Below, piece by piece: positions 51,573-59,861 of a stretch of 64,000 nucleotides of DNA. How positions within the stretch are numbered: position 1 is the stretch's first letter; every line of letters starts with the position of its first letter. Position numbers and translations under genes: made by a program. The DNA is taken from positions 3,162,001 through 3,226,000 of the forward strand of contig NZ_CP007035.1 in assembly GCF_000243115.2 (NCBI RefSeq), read 5' to 3'. Source of the stretch: Niabella soli DSM 19437 (lineage in GTDB: Bacteria > Bacteroidota > Bacteroidia > Chitinophagales > Chitinophagaceae). Below the pieces are notes generated by a model, which was given only the letters and a program-made list of their open reading frames with translations, did no database searches and had not been told where the DNA came from.

Positions 51573-51602
51573 GGTCGTCCCCTTAAAAGGGATGACCTTT
51601 TT
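51573..51602 (+). terminator. Hairpin with T-run after the possible remnant
   Basis: GGTCGTCCC pairs with GGGATGACC (one G-T pair) across a short loop at 51573-51597, followed by TTTTT at 51598-51602. A + strand terminator with no annotated + gene before it suggests a former or undetected transcript ending here. The rest of the gap to 51838 has no gene. Confidence 0.65.
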
Positions 51603-51838
51603 GGTCGTTCATCTTGGTTTTACCTGTATTAAGAGTTAAATTGCAGCAAGACGGAGCGATTGTGATAGTTTAACCGCGGGGATGGAAAGGCGCGAAGATT
51701 TATAGGGCATGAGTTTTCATTGCCTTGGCGTCATTGAGGTTAAATGATCAGATATCCTCTTTTTGATGATGCCTTAACATTTCATCAGGTATTTTTTTTA
51801 TACTTTCATCTTTTCGTAAATACCAGATTATACCACCC

Positions 51839-52489
51839 ATGACAAAAACAGCACAACCGCAAGGGGCCTTTTCATTTCTGGAGGAAGTGGAAAAGGTGGA
51901 ACCATTGCCCCGGCCCAAGAAGAATACGTTGACTCCTCCCAGTCAGATAGTGCTTGAAGAAGAAGTAAGTGCTCCGGAAACGGCCGTACATAAAAACACG
52001 GAGGCAGAGAAGGCCGTTGTTGCAGCAGCCCCGGTTGTTGTTATTCCCGAAGAGCCTGTTGCTCCCCGGCCGGAAGAAGCTACAGAACGCCGCCCCCCGG
52101 GTACAAGAGGTCGCCGGTCCGTAAAAGAGAACAGTATTGCGGCAGATGCGGTTGAAATGCCGGCAGAAGAAGAGTTGTTTAAAAAACATTATTACAGCAT
52201 GGGCGAGGTAACGGCGTTATTTAAAGAAAGCCATTCCCTGATCCGCTATTGGGAGTCTGAGTTTGATATATTAAAACCCAAGAAAAACGGCAAGGGTGAC
52301 CGCTTTTTTCGTCCGCAGGATGTCAAGAACCTGTTTTTGATCTATGACCTGCTGCGCAGGAGAAAATTTACGATCGAAGGCGCAAAAGAATATCTTAAAA
52401 ACAATAAAAAGGCCGATGAACGCTTTGCGGCCGTGCAATCCCTGCAACGGCTGAAAGGCTTTTTGCTGGAATTGAAAGCAGGAATATAA
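51839..52489 (+). CDS. MerR family regulator with long disordered N-terminus
   Basis: A 216-residue protein. Residues 1-115 are low complexity, rich in Glu, Pro, Val and Ala, with a basic patch (RPPGTRGRRSVKEN, 85-98), and probably disordered. The MerR-type winged helix spans about 116-185 (YYSMGEVTALFKESHSLIRYWESEFDILKPKKNGKGDRFFRPQDVKNLFLIYDLLRRRKFTIEGAK), with the wing residue pattern of DNA-binding MerR proteins and no metal-binding cysteines. It is longer than the usual 120-140 residue versions in this phylum. It precedes a thioredoxin-like gene by about 90 bp with a palindromic repeat between them. Confidence 0.85.
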   Translation: MTKTAQPQGAFSFLEEVEKVEPLPRPKKNTLTPPSQIVLEEEVSAPETAVHKNTEAEKAVVAAAPVVVIPEEPVAPRPEEATERRPPGTRGRRSVKENSIAADAVEMPAEEELFKKHYYSMGEVTALFKESHSLIRYWESEFDILKPKKNGKGDRFFRPQDVKNLFLIYDLLRRRKFTIEGAKEYLKNNKKADERFAAVQSLQRLKGFLLELKAGI

Positions 52490-52511
52490 CGGGTAACTAT
52501 TTGAGGTCTGA

Positions 52512-52529
52512 TCCCGATAGCTATCGGGA
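52512..52529. repeat. 18-bp perfect palindrome TCCCGATAGCTATCGGGA (copy 2)
   Basis: Identical to 47879-47896, located 22 nt after the MerR gene stop. Confidence 0.75.
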
Positions 52530-52576
52530 CTGATGTTTCACGTTTGAGCCTGCGACCTGTAACTTTTTTAAAGAAC

Positions 52577-53098
52577 ATGAGAAAATTCATATTGATCGCG
52601 GTGTTATCAACCCTTTCCCTTGCAAACTATGCGCAGGATTTTGTAACCACTACGGATGAGCATAATGGCGTAACCGGCAAAATGCTGCTGGGGCATATAT
52701 CCGACAGTTTATTGAAGGAGGATTCATCCTTTAAATGGTTTACGGAAACACAGCATATTTATGAACCACAAAAAGCGGTGGTGAAAAAACTGGCAGATAA
52801 AAGGGGAAAAATACATTTTACTGTTTTTATGGGTACCTGGTGCCCCGACTCCCGCTATGTAATTCCACGCTTTTATAAGATCATCGAAGCATCCGGCATC
52901 AATAAGAATAAAATAACCCTTACCGCTGTTGACCGCTCCAAGATGGATAAAAATAACGAGGCGGCCCGTTTAAAAGTCACCCATGTTCCAACTATCATTG
53001 TTTACGACCAAACAAAAGAACTGGGCCGGGTAGTGGAATATGGTGAAACCGGCCGGTTTGATGAAGAACTGGCGGCAATTGCGGAAAAAGCGAAGTAG
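52577..53098 (+). CDS. Exported thioredoxin-like protein with a CxxS motif
   Basis: A 173-residue protein with a signal peptide (MRKFILIAVLSTLSLANYAQ). The thioredoxin fold is indicated by FTVFMGTWCPDSRYVIPRFYKI, with the active-site WCPDS having only the first cysteine, and by the cis-Pro motif VTHVPTIIVYD. The missing second cysteine means a monothiol (CxxS) mechanism, more like a mixed-disulfide or chaperone role than a classical oxidoreductase. The ATG at 52577 is the first Met with a signal peptide; an earlier in-frame GTG/TTG-type start would add residues lacking one. It is probably a single gene. Confidence 0.87.
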   Translation: MRKFILIAVLSTLSLANYAQDFVTTTDEHNGVTGKMLLGHISDSLLKEDSSFKWFTETQHIYEPQKAVVKKLADKRGKIHFTVFMGTWCPDSRYVIPRFYKIIEASGINKNKITLTAVDRSKMDKNNEAARLKVTHVPTIIVYDQTKELGRVVEYGETGRFDEELAAIAEKAK

Positions 53099-53267
53099 AA
53101 CAGAGGAATAAGAAATGAAAAATGCAGAAGTGAGTACGGTTAAAGCCGACAAGTTTACTCGCATAAACGAATCTCTCTTTTTCATTTTACATTCTTTATT
53201 CGGTATTTTACATTTATACTGAGCAAGACGTAAAAGGGAACTGGCTGGCTATAAAAACTTTACTAAT

Positions 53268-54371
53268 TCATTCCTTGCGAAGTATAGAAGCATCCTGCAC
53301 AATCTTAATATCATTCACACTTTGCGCGGTATCAATATGCAATTGCTCCATTAGGGAAAGAATTGCGAGGGTGCTGCGCTCGCGTATGGCATTAAAGCTT
53401 GCAACATCTGCCCCCGTGAAAAAAATACAGGTTATCACGATGGCATTTGCCGTAACGTTGGTTACAAATACGGTGGGCGACTGAATATCGTTTGTGGCCA
53501 GAATTTCCCGGACGCCCTTTAAAAGCGTTTCGACGGTTGCAGCAGGTGTGGACGCCGAAACTTCCAGTTGCAGATCAGCACGACGCTGGATCCGGTTAGA
53601 CTGGTTATCCAAAATACTATCCACCATTTGCTTATTGGGCACCGTGATGTACGATTTAGCATCCGAGCGGATACGGGTGCTGCGCAGCCCTATTTTTTCA
53701 ACAGTGCCTGAAACATTATTTATTTTTACAGCATCGCCCATGGCAAAGGGCTTGTCAAAAAAGATGATGAAAGAGGCGATGAGATTTTCCATACTCTCCT
53801 TCAATGCCAACGCTACCGCGGCTCCTACAATACTTAACCCTGTCAGTAAGTCCCTTATTGGATATTTAAAGGTATACTTCAGAATAAAAAGACCGCCAAT
53901 AATGCCAATAATAACCTTGATAAAATCCTTAAAAAAGAAAAACAACTGATGGTTGCCCCGCTCAGACATCATCAGATAACGGTTCTGAATCGCAAGCATA
54001 ATAAAATCTGTGCTTTTGATGATCAACCGGAAAAAAGAAAAAATAACCAAAAAAGAACCGGTCATTTGTAGCAATTCCCGGGAAGTGAGGTGGTAAATAT
54101 TAAAATCAAGTTCACCGGGGAGTCTTAATTTATCAAGTGCCCCCACTGTAATTAAAACGGCAAGGAACAGGCCCAGCGGTTTGGCAACCAGGGACAGGAA
54201 GGTTTGCAGATCAATGTTCTTATAACGTATTTTAAGCAGGGCAAAAATGACTTTGGCAACATAATGGGCGATATACTTTTTAAACAGAACCACAATAAGG
54301 ATGGTGCTGCCCACTGCCAGATACGTGCGGAGCGTATTATTAAAATAGACCTGATTTAAAACCTCGTTCAT
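53268..54371 (-). CDS. MscS family mechanosensitive ion channel
   Basis: A 367-residue MscS-type channel. Four to five membrane segments cover residues about 15-185, with the pore helix and MscS signature GLSIVGAAVALALKESMENLIASFIIFFDKPFAMGDAVKINNVSGTVEKIGLRSTRIRSDAKSYITVPNKQMVDSILDNQS around 180-260. A C-terminal cytosolic alpha/beta domain follows (about 265-350). It releases solutes during hypo-osmotic shock. It stands alone; downstream is a convergent thioredoxin-like gene, and upstream is a repeat and lpxH. Confidence 0.92.
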   Translation of the reverse strand: MNEVLNQVYFNNTLRTYLAVGSTILIVVLFKKYIAHYVAKVIFALLKIRYKNIDLQTFLSLVAKPLGLFLAVLITVGALDKLRLPGELDFNIYHLTSRELLQMTGSFLVIFSFFRLIIKSTDFIMLAIQNRYLMMSERGNHQLFFFFKDFIKVIIGIIGGLFILKYTFKYPIRDLLTGLSIVGAAVALALKESMENLIASFIIFFDKPFAMGDAVKINNVSGTVEKIGLRSTRIRSDAKSYITVPNKQMVDSILDNQSNRIQRRADLQLEVSASTPAATVETLLKGVREILATNDIQSPTVFVTNVTANAIVITCIFFTGADVASFNAIRERSTLAILSLMEQLHIDTAQSVNDIKIVQDASILRKE

Positions 54372-54458
54372 AAAAACAAAAATAGAAAATACCGGCCAAG
54401 TTTCAGATTACAAGTTTGCGGGATGCCTGCCTAAACGTCGGCAAACGTGAACCGTCGG

Positions 54459-54476
54459 ACCCAATAGCTATCGGGA
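54459..54476. repeat. Palindrome variant abutting the lpxH stop codon
   Basis: ACCCAATAGCTATCGGGA, two mismatches from the 18-bp palindrome consensus. It directly precedes the lpxH stop codon at 54477-54479 on the other strand. Confidence 0.6.
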
Positions 54477-55256
54477 TCAAACATTCCGAATTATTTTTTC
54501 ATCGCGGTTTAAATAGGAAAGGAGTTGCACATCCTTTCCGTCAAAAACGGCATAGGTAAAAAAGGTGATCCAGTCGCCCAGGTTAATGTAGCGGCTGGAC
54601 GCCGTAAGCCGGAAGTCGATAGGCAGATGCCGGTGCCCGAAAATAAAGAAATCAAAATGTTCCTGCTGCAATTGCTCCCGGCTGAAAGTGATCAGCCATT
54701 CTTTATCTGCACCCAGGAAGGTCTCTTCCGTAGTGCCGGTTTTTGCACGGCTTTTGCGGCTCATATAATTAGCTACCCCCATGCCTACAACCGGCGGCAG
54801 TATACCAAACAGCCATTGGCAAACGGGGTTACGGAATATTTTTTTCAGTCGTTTATAGCCATGATCGCCGGGGCCCAAGCCATCGCCATGACCAATGAGG
54901 AAGCGTTTCCCATTCCACTCAAATGTTTTAGGTTCAAAATAAACCGGCATATTCAGCTCCTGCTGCAGGTAATCTTTCATCCACATATCATGGTTGCCTA
55001 CAAAAAAGTAGAGTTGGATGCCCTTGTCCGATAGTTCCGCCAGCTTGCCCAGTATGCGCACAAATCCTTTGGGAACCACATGTCGGTATTCGTACCAGAA
55101 ATCAAACAGGTCGCCTACAATAAATATTGCTTCGGCTTTGTCTTTGATCTCATCGAGAAATTGTACCAGCAGCCGTTCGCGCTTCAGGCTTTCTTCATGA
55201 GTGGGAACGCCTAAATGAAAGTCGGAAAGAAAATAAATATTTTTACCTGCCTGCAA
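54477..55256 (-). CDS. lpxH: UDP-2,3-diacylglucosamine diphosphatase
   Basis: A 259-residue calcineurin-like phosphoesterase that hydrolyses UDP-2,3-diacylglucosamine to 2,3-diacylglucosamine 1-phosphate (lipid X) in lipid A synthesis. The metal-site motifs are present in order: DFHLG near residue 10, GDLFDFW, GNHDMW, GHGDGLG and FGHRHLP. A TTG at 55256 is the suggested start. A consensus -7 box lies at 55274-55281, so the longer frame starting at a TTG at 55292 would begin upstream of the transcript start. The encoded residues from QAGKNIYFLSDFHLG fit the family N-terminus. Confidence 0.9.
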   Translation of the reverse strand: MQAGKNIYFLSDFHLGVPTHEESLKRERLLVQFLDEIKDKAEAIFIVGDLFDFWYEYRHVVPKGFVRILGKLAELSDKGIQLYFFVGNHDMWMKDYLQQELNMPVYFEPKTFEWNGKRFLIGHGDGLGPGDHGYKRLKKIFRNPVCQWLFGILPPVVGMGVANYMSRKSRAKTGTTEETFLGADKEWLITFSREQLQQEHFDFFIFGHRHLPIDFRLTASSRYINLGDWITFFTYAVFDGKDVQLLSYLNRDEKIIRNV

Positions 55257-55273
55257 GAATATTCGAATTTGGG

Positions 55274-55281
55274 CAAAGGTA
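55274..55281 (-). promoter_or_regulatory. -7 box TACCTTTG upstream of lpxH
   Basis: Read on the minus strand TACCTTTG matches TAnnTTTG. Transcription would start near 55268, about 12 nt before the proposed TTG start at 55256. Confidence 0.5.
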
Positions 55282-55380
55282 GAAGAAATCAACTATTGAA
55301 CCGCAAAGGCGCGGAGGTCCCAGGAGCGCAATATTTTTTCTTCGCCACTGAAGGCACTGCGGCTCTCAGCAAACGAAATA

Positions 55381-55440
55381 AACCATTGAGGAGTTAAGGT
55401 TCATTAAGTTTTGCTCAATGGCCTTAATTTCTAAATGGTT
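55381..55440. repeat. 19-bp imperfect hairpin (AACCATT...AATGGTT)
   Basis: 55381-55399 pairs with 55422-55440 at 16 of 19 positions around a 22-nt loop, with an inner CCATTGAG/CTCAATGG pair. It is one of the intergenic palindromes in the 615-bp gap between lpxH and the outer-membrane receptor gene. Nothing gene-like is seen here. Confidence 0.5.
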
Positions 55441-55536
55441 AAAATCGGCGGCGATAAAATAATGGTGAGCGGCTGCAAATCCCGCACAGCGAGGTATCTG
55501 TTCAGTCCTGCACCTGCGTTGATCCCTATGGCCCTC

Positions 55537-55787
55537 GCATGCGCGTCAAGCTAAACACGACATTCAAGCTGCCAGAACTGCAACTACACCAGTATTTGAG
55601 CCATTTCCGCTCCGTTGGGAGCGTTGTGTTTATAGCAATCGCAATGGTATTTGTTCAGGCTCCATAGGACGCCCCGTATTCACGCGGCACCTGACGGAGC
55701 CGATGCGTTGCGTAGAGGATCATGAATACTATAAACACGCGGCGTTTATAGCGCCTGAATCGTATCGCTTATCTTGACGCATATGCG
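55537..55787 (+). repeat. ~251-bp element with terminal inverted repeats (copy 2)
   Basis: The second copy of the element at 31804-32060, in the same orientation. The ends are GCATGCGCGTCAAGCTAAA and, on the other strand, GCATATGCGTCAAGATAAG. Exact shared blocks are 55580-55612 (33 nt) and 55706-55744 (39 nt). The internal CGCTCC/GGAGCG hairpin is kept, with a U-G to C-G change relative to copy 1, while the TCCCGC hairpin of copy 1 is shortened. As with copy 1, it sits between two minus-strand genes. Confidence 0.75.
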
Positions 55788-55871
55788 ATAGCCAGCGGGA
55801 GTGCGACGCAAGGAAGTCTCATAGTATTGCTGCAGTCGGGTGCATTAAATCGCCACAGGCCATACAACCCA

Positions 55872-58712
55872 TTAAAACAATGACCAGCCGCCGCCCACTT
55901 TTTTCTTGGCGCCCGCGGGGCGCAGGTTGTAGGTGAACGTGGCCAGAAAATATTGCCCCAGTATATTACTGTAAACCGTACGCACTGTATTTTGATTGGG
56001 GATAATATTCGTATTTCTTGTTTTATTAAGAATATCATTTGCATACAACCGCAATACAGCACGTTCATCTTTGAAGAAAGTAAAATTCACGCCTGCATTC
56101 CACATAAACATTCTCCGGTACTCCGGGTTGGCGAAGGCGTTATTATTTAAATAGCGGCCTTCCGTTTCAAAAATGACGTGCTTCACATACCGGATGATCA
56201 GTTCCGTTCCCGCCGTCTGGCTAAAGCTACTCTGAGGGGTAAACAGGGGATTGCTATTTTTTACGTTCATATAAGAAAAGGAATAGGCCGGGTTTATTTC
56301 CAGCTTATCATTCCAGTTAAAGCCCAGGTTGCTCCATACATTACTGTTCAGGCGCTTTTGTATACTGGGGGCGTCATTGTAAAAGAATTTGTTCTCACGG
56401 TATTCCGTCCAGGTGCCTACATTCCAGGAAAAAGTAAAGCTTTGTTTGTTTTTAAAATCCTGGTTTAGTCCGAAGTTGGCTGCCACCCGTTTGCTGCCGT
56501 TGGCATTTACCGGTTGTATGGTTTGCAAACCGCTTTTATCAACGGTAATACTTTGTACCACGTCGTTATCGGCGATGTAAGCTTCACCCCAGCTCCATAC
56601 GTTCAAATGATTTTTGGGATTGTAGGTATTTAAATTGGCGTATACCCGGTTCATTACTGCAGGTAAGAGGTTGGTATTACCGAGATTAATGATATAGGGA
56701 TTGGTATTATTCAATACCGGGATCATATAACTATAATCGGGCAATAGCATATCGCGCGTAAAATTGACGGTCAGTTTTTTATAGGTGATCTCCAATTGCG
56801 GCAATATATTATTCAGTTTCTGAACAACAGGATCATTCATCGTGGAGAGCCGGTTATCAAACTGCTGGTACTGGTAGCGGACACCGGGTGTAATGCTCAA
56901 TTGCTTTTGTTTAAATTCCAGTCCCGTACTCAAAAAATACCGGTTACTGTTACGGGAAAAGCCGCTGCTGAGGCTGTTATTTTTAAGATCATAACGGGCA
57001 CCGTTCTTATCAAAGGTGGCGATATCATTTTCCAGGTGCTCGTATTCATAGCGGGTGCCTGCGCGAATAAAAAACTTTTTACTTATGGGCTCCCGGTAGT
57101 TGGCTCCTGCATAGGCATACCAGGTAGGAATACGCTCTTCTCTTAACTGGTTGGTCAGGCTATCCAACTGATTGGGATATTGGTAGTGGATCTGCGCATC
57201 CGTATAGGTATCGGTTGTTTTCCGGTTCCAGATCAACCCCTGTGTCAGTGAAAACCGGCGCCCGGACTTGGTTTTAGACTGCCGCGTCATAGAAAAGTTC
57301 TCTCTTAAAATATCATTCCCGGTTTTACCGTTGATGCCCACGTTACCATTATTCAGGTCGCCCAGGAAATTATTGACGCCGCTTTGCAGGTTATTACTAT
57401 TATTATCTTCCCCTGCTTTAATATAATTCGCGGTGGCGGTGATCGTGGTTACCGTATCCGGTTTCAGGTTCATCCCTATGCCAAAGGTGTGCGTAGTGCC
57501 CTTCACTATCGCATTGTATAATGATGCGTTGGTTACCACTGTATCGCCATTAAAGATCTTTGTAGAAGTATTGGTCTGCAGATCAGTACGCACCCGGCCG
57601 AGATAATATTGCGCAAAAAAGGACTTCTTTTTATTGGGCGAATGGTTCAGGTTAAACCCAAGCCCATTGCTGGTGGTGACGCCGCCCAGGCGCGACATAC
57701 CGCCGAAGTTGATGCCGTTGATGGAAATATTAGATCCGAAATTACTGTTATTGCTGCTGTTATTCCCGCCGCCGCTCACGTCCCTGTTGCGTTGCAGGCC
57801 ACCGGTTTGCATCAGGTCCGACCAACCAAAACCCGGACGGTTTAAATTATTACTGTAGCCCAAAAGGCTTACCTGTAGTGTATCGCGGAATAAATTGGCA
57901 ATAGCGCCCGCTTCAAAACGTCCCCCGTTCTCCCCGCCGCCACCGCCGCCATAGGCTTTGCCGAATACACCTTTCTTAACGCCCTTTTTAAAGGTGAGGT
58001 TGATCACTTTCCCCACATTATTCAGGTTATCATCACCATTCTCCAATAGTTCGTCCTTATCATCCGTTACCTGTACCTTATCAATTACATTAGAGGGCAA
58101 ATTCCGGGAGGCCATTTTCGGATCGCTGCCAAAAAAGTTTTTACCGTCCACCAGTATGCGGTTCACTCGTTTTCCGTTCACCATAATATTGCCGTCTTTA
58201 TCTACCTGCACACCGGGTAGTTTTTTCAGCAGATCTTCCACCAATGCATTGGGAAGCGTCTTAAACGCATTCGCATTAAACTCTACCGTGTCCTTCTTTA
58301 TAACCATCGGCGGGCGCTCCGCCACCACCAGCACTTCGTCCAGGTCTTTAACGCCCGGTTCCAATGGAATGGTTCCTAAATTAAGATCAGCAGCGCCTTT
58401 TGTTAACGAGAATTCCTTACGATATACGCCATACCCCGTAAAAGAAACCAGCAGCCGGTAAGGCAGGTCTTCCGCAAGCCCCGGAATGCGAAACGATCCG
58501 TCTTCTGCACTTAAACGGTAGGTAACAACGGAGGTATCTGCGGCTTTAAAAACCGTAACGGTAGCCATATACAGCGGTTTTTGCGTTGCGGAATCGATTA
58601 GTTTACCTTTCACGGAACCTTGTGCCCGCAGGTCCGCAGCCGCGCAAAAAGCCATCGCAAAAAGAAAAATTAATTGTAGTTTCTTCAAAGTAGCCGTGTA
58701 AAAGTTATGCAT
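55872..58712 (-). CDS. Outer membrane beta-barrel receptor (OMP_b-brl family) with CarboxypepD_reg-like domain
   Basis: A 946-residue outer-membrane protein. The signal peptide is residues 1-30. Residues about 33-115 form a carboxypeptidase-regulatory-like domain (GSVKGKLIDSATQKPLYMATVTVF). A plug-like region lies about 135-230 (VEDLLKKLPGVQVDKDGNIMVNGKRVNRILVDGKNF), and a Gly-rich stretch (GGGGGENGGRFEAG) precedes a long barrel with many aromatic-ended strands. It belongs to the OMP_b-brl_3 group, which is TonB-receptor-like, but the ligand is unknown. No partner lipoprotein adjoins it. It is a single minus-strand gene. Confidence 0.9.
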   Translation of the reverse strand: MHNFYTATLKKLQLIFLFAMAFCAAADLRAQGSVKGKLIDSATQKPLYMATVTVFKAADTSVVTYRLSAEDGSFRIPGLAEDLPYRLLVSFTGYGVYRKEFSLTKGAADLNLGTIPLEPGVKDLDEVLVVAERPPMVIKKDTVEFNANAFKTLPNALVEDLLKKLPGVQVDKDGNIMVNGKRVNRILVDGKNFFGSDPKMASRNLPSNVIDKVQVTDDKDELLENGDDNLNNVGKVINLTFKKGVKKGVFGKAYGGGGGGENGGRFEAGAIANLFRDTLQVSLLGYSNNLNRPGFGWSDLMQTGGLQRNRDVSGGGNNSSNNSNFGSNISINGINFGGMSRLGGVTTSNGLGFNLNHSPNKKKSFFAQYYLGRVRTDLQTNTSTKIFNGDTVVTNASLYNAIVKGTTHTFGIGMNLKPDTVTTITATANYIKAGEDNNSNNLQSGVNNFLGDLNNGNVGINGKTGNDILRENFSMTRQSKTKSGRRFSLTQGLIWNRKTTDTYTDAQIHYQYPNQLDSLTNQLREERIPTWYAYAGANYREPISKKFFIRAGTRYEYEHLENDIATFDKNGARYDLKNNSLSSGFSRNSNRYFLSTGLEFKQKQLSITPGVRYQYQQFDNRLSTMNDPVVQKLNNILPQLEITYKKLTVNFTRDMLLPDYSYMIPVLNNTNPYIINLGNTNLLPAVMNRVYANLNTYNPKNHLNVWSWGEAYIADNDVVQSITVDKSGLQTIQPVNANGSKRVAANFGLNQDFKNKQSFTFSWNVGTWTEYRENKFFYNDAPSIQKRLNSNVWSNLGFNWNDKLEINPAYSFSYMNVKNSNPLFTPQSSFSQTAGTELIIRYVKHVIFETEGRYLNNNAFANPEYRRMFMWNAGVNFTFFKDERAVLRLYANDILNKTRNTNIIPNQNTVRTVYSNILGQYFLATFTYNLRPAGAKKKVGGGWSLF

Positions 58713-58748
58713 ACCCTTTACACGCAGGAGAATAAAAAATGTTACAGG

Positions 58749-58773
58749 GTTTTACGATTTTTTTCGTAAAAAC
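58749..58773. terminator. AT-rich hairpin between the glycosyltransferase and receptor genes
   Basis: GTTTTACGA (58749-58757) pairs with TCGTAAAAC (within 58764-58773) around a T-rich loop. It lies after the glycosyltransferase stop (minus strand) and upstream of the receptor gene, so it may be a terminator for the former or a leader hairpin of the latter. The downstream T-run on the minus strand is several bases away. Confidence 0.4.
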
Positions 58774-58877
58774 TTTTAGGAGGCGGTAGCTCCCGGCAGA
58801 TTTGGATCTTTTTAACTCTTGAAACAGGATAAAAGGCAGTTCTCATAACCGCACGCAAACTACTATTCGCTTTTGAC

Positions 58878-59861
58878 TTACACCCCTGCAAACAACCGCT
58901 CCATGCTTTGAGGAATGGTTTTACTGTAGTCCATTCTTACCGGCCGGTATTCATTCTGCCATTTTTCAAAAATCGGTACAAAATCGTTATCAATACGGGG
59001 AAGCGTTAACACACCCAGTTCTTTCAGCGCCGCAGCATTGCAACATTGTTCATATTGTCCGCGGATGGGTATGGCGATGATCTTTTTACCCAGGTGCAGC
59101 GCCTCGGCCGGTGTTTCAAACCCGCCTCCGGTAATTAGCTCGGTACAGTTGATCATGCTTTTATTGAACAGTTTTTTATCAACCGGGATAAATTTTATAT
59201 TTCCCGTTTCATGTATGGCAGCCGATTGCCGGCTGAAAATCTCGAAGCGGTATTCTTTAAATTTTGAAAAAATTTCGGTAAGCTCTTTTTCGCAATAGGA
59301 GGGCAGGTAAACCGTAATGTATCCTTTGTCCCTGGGCTCCGCTTCAAGGATCTCTTTTTTGATTACGGGCGTCAGGATAAAATCATCATAAGATCTGAAA
59401 TGCAGCCCAAGATAGCGGGTGCTTTTGGAGAAATGCCGCAGCATCCATTCACCAGACTTGCTGATCGTTTCCGGCCGGGGAACCTTATCACTTTGAAAGC
59501 TCGCCTGGTGGCCAAAATTTACCGAAGCCAGGCCCCGTTGTTTGCACGCAGCAGAAGTAATATAATCGTAATCATTGATAATAAAATCATAGTCTTCCAG
59601 CGGCAGTTCTTTAATCTCCTTTCGCAACGAAAGCGGGTTCACCCGCCGCGCGATCTGCCAGTAATCCAGCCCCCCGTTACAGGTGTAGTACAGGCTCAGT
59701 CCCTTACTGCGATATTTTACAGGAGCATCCAGTTTAAGGTTACTATTGCCTCCGCTTAAAAAAATATCAACGGTTCCATATTCTTTTAAATAAGGCAGCA
59801 GCTCCATTGCCCGGCTGATATGACCATTACCGGTTGCCTGAACGGCGTAAAAGATCTTCAT
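58878..59861 (-). CDS. Glycosyltransferase of the UDP-glycosyltransferase/MurG-like fold
   Basis: A 327-residue GT-B-fold protein. The N-terminal domain starts MKIFYAVQATGNGHISRAMELLPYLKEYG, a Gly-rich loop with GNGHISRAMEL typical of this group, and the second domain has ELITGGGFETPAEALHLGKKIIAIPIRGQYEQCCNAAAL (nucleotide-sugar binding, as in MurG and the MJ1255-like family). The start at 59861 fits the family; the frame to 59903 overlaps more with its neighbour. Its first 35 nt overlap the phosphoesterase gene, so the two are co-translated. The acceptor is unknown. Confidence 0.85.
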   Translation of the reverse strand: MKIFYAVQATGNGHISRAMELLPYLKEYGTVDIFLSGGNSNLKLDAPVKYRSKGLSLYYTCNGGLDYWQIARRVNPLSLRKEIKELPLEDYDFIINDYDYITSAACKQRGLASVNFGHQASFQSDKVPRPETISKSGEWMLRHFSKSTRYLGLHFRSYDDFILTPVIKKEILEAEPRDKGYITVYLPSYCEKELTEIFSKFKEYRFEIFSRQSAAIHETGNIKFIPVDKKLFNKSMINCTELITGGGFETPAEALHLGKKIIAIPIRGQYEQCCNAAALKELGVLTLPRIDNDFVPIFEKWQNEYRPVRMDYSKTIPQSMERLFAGV

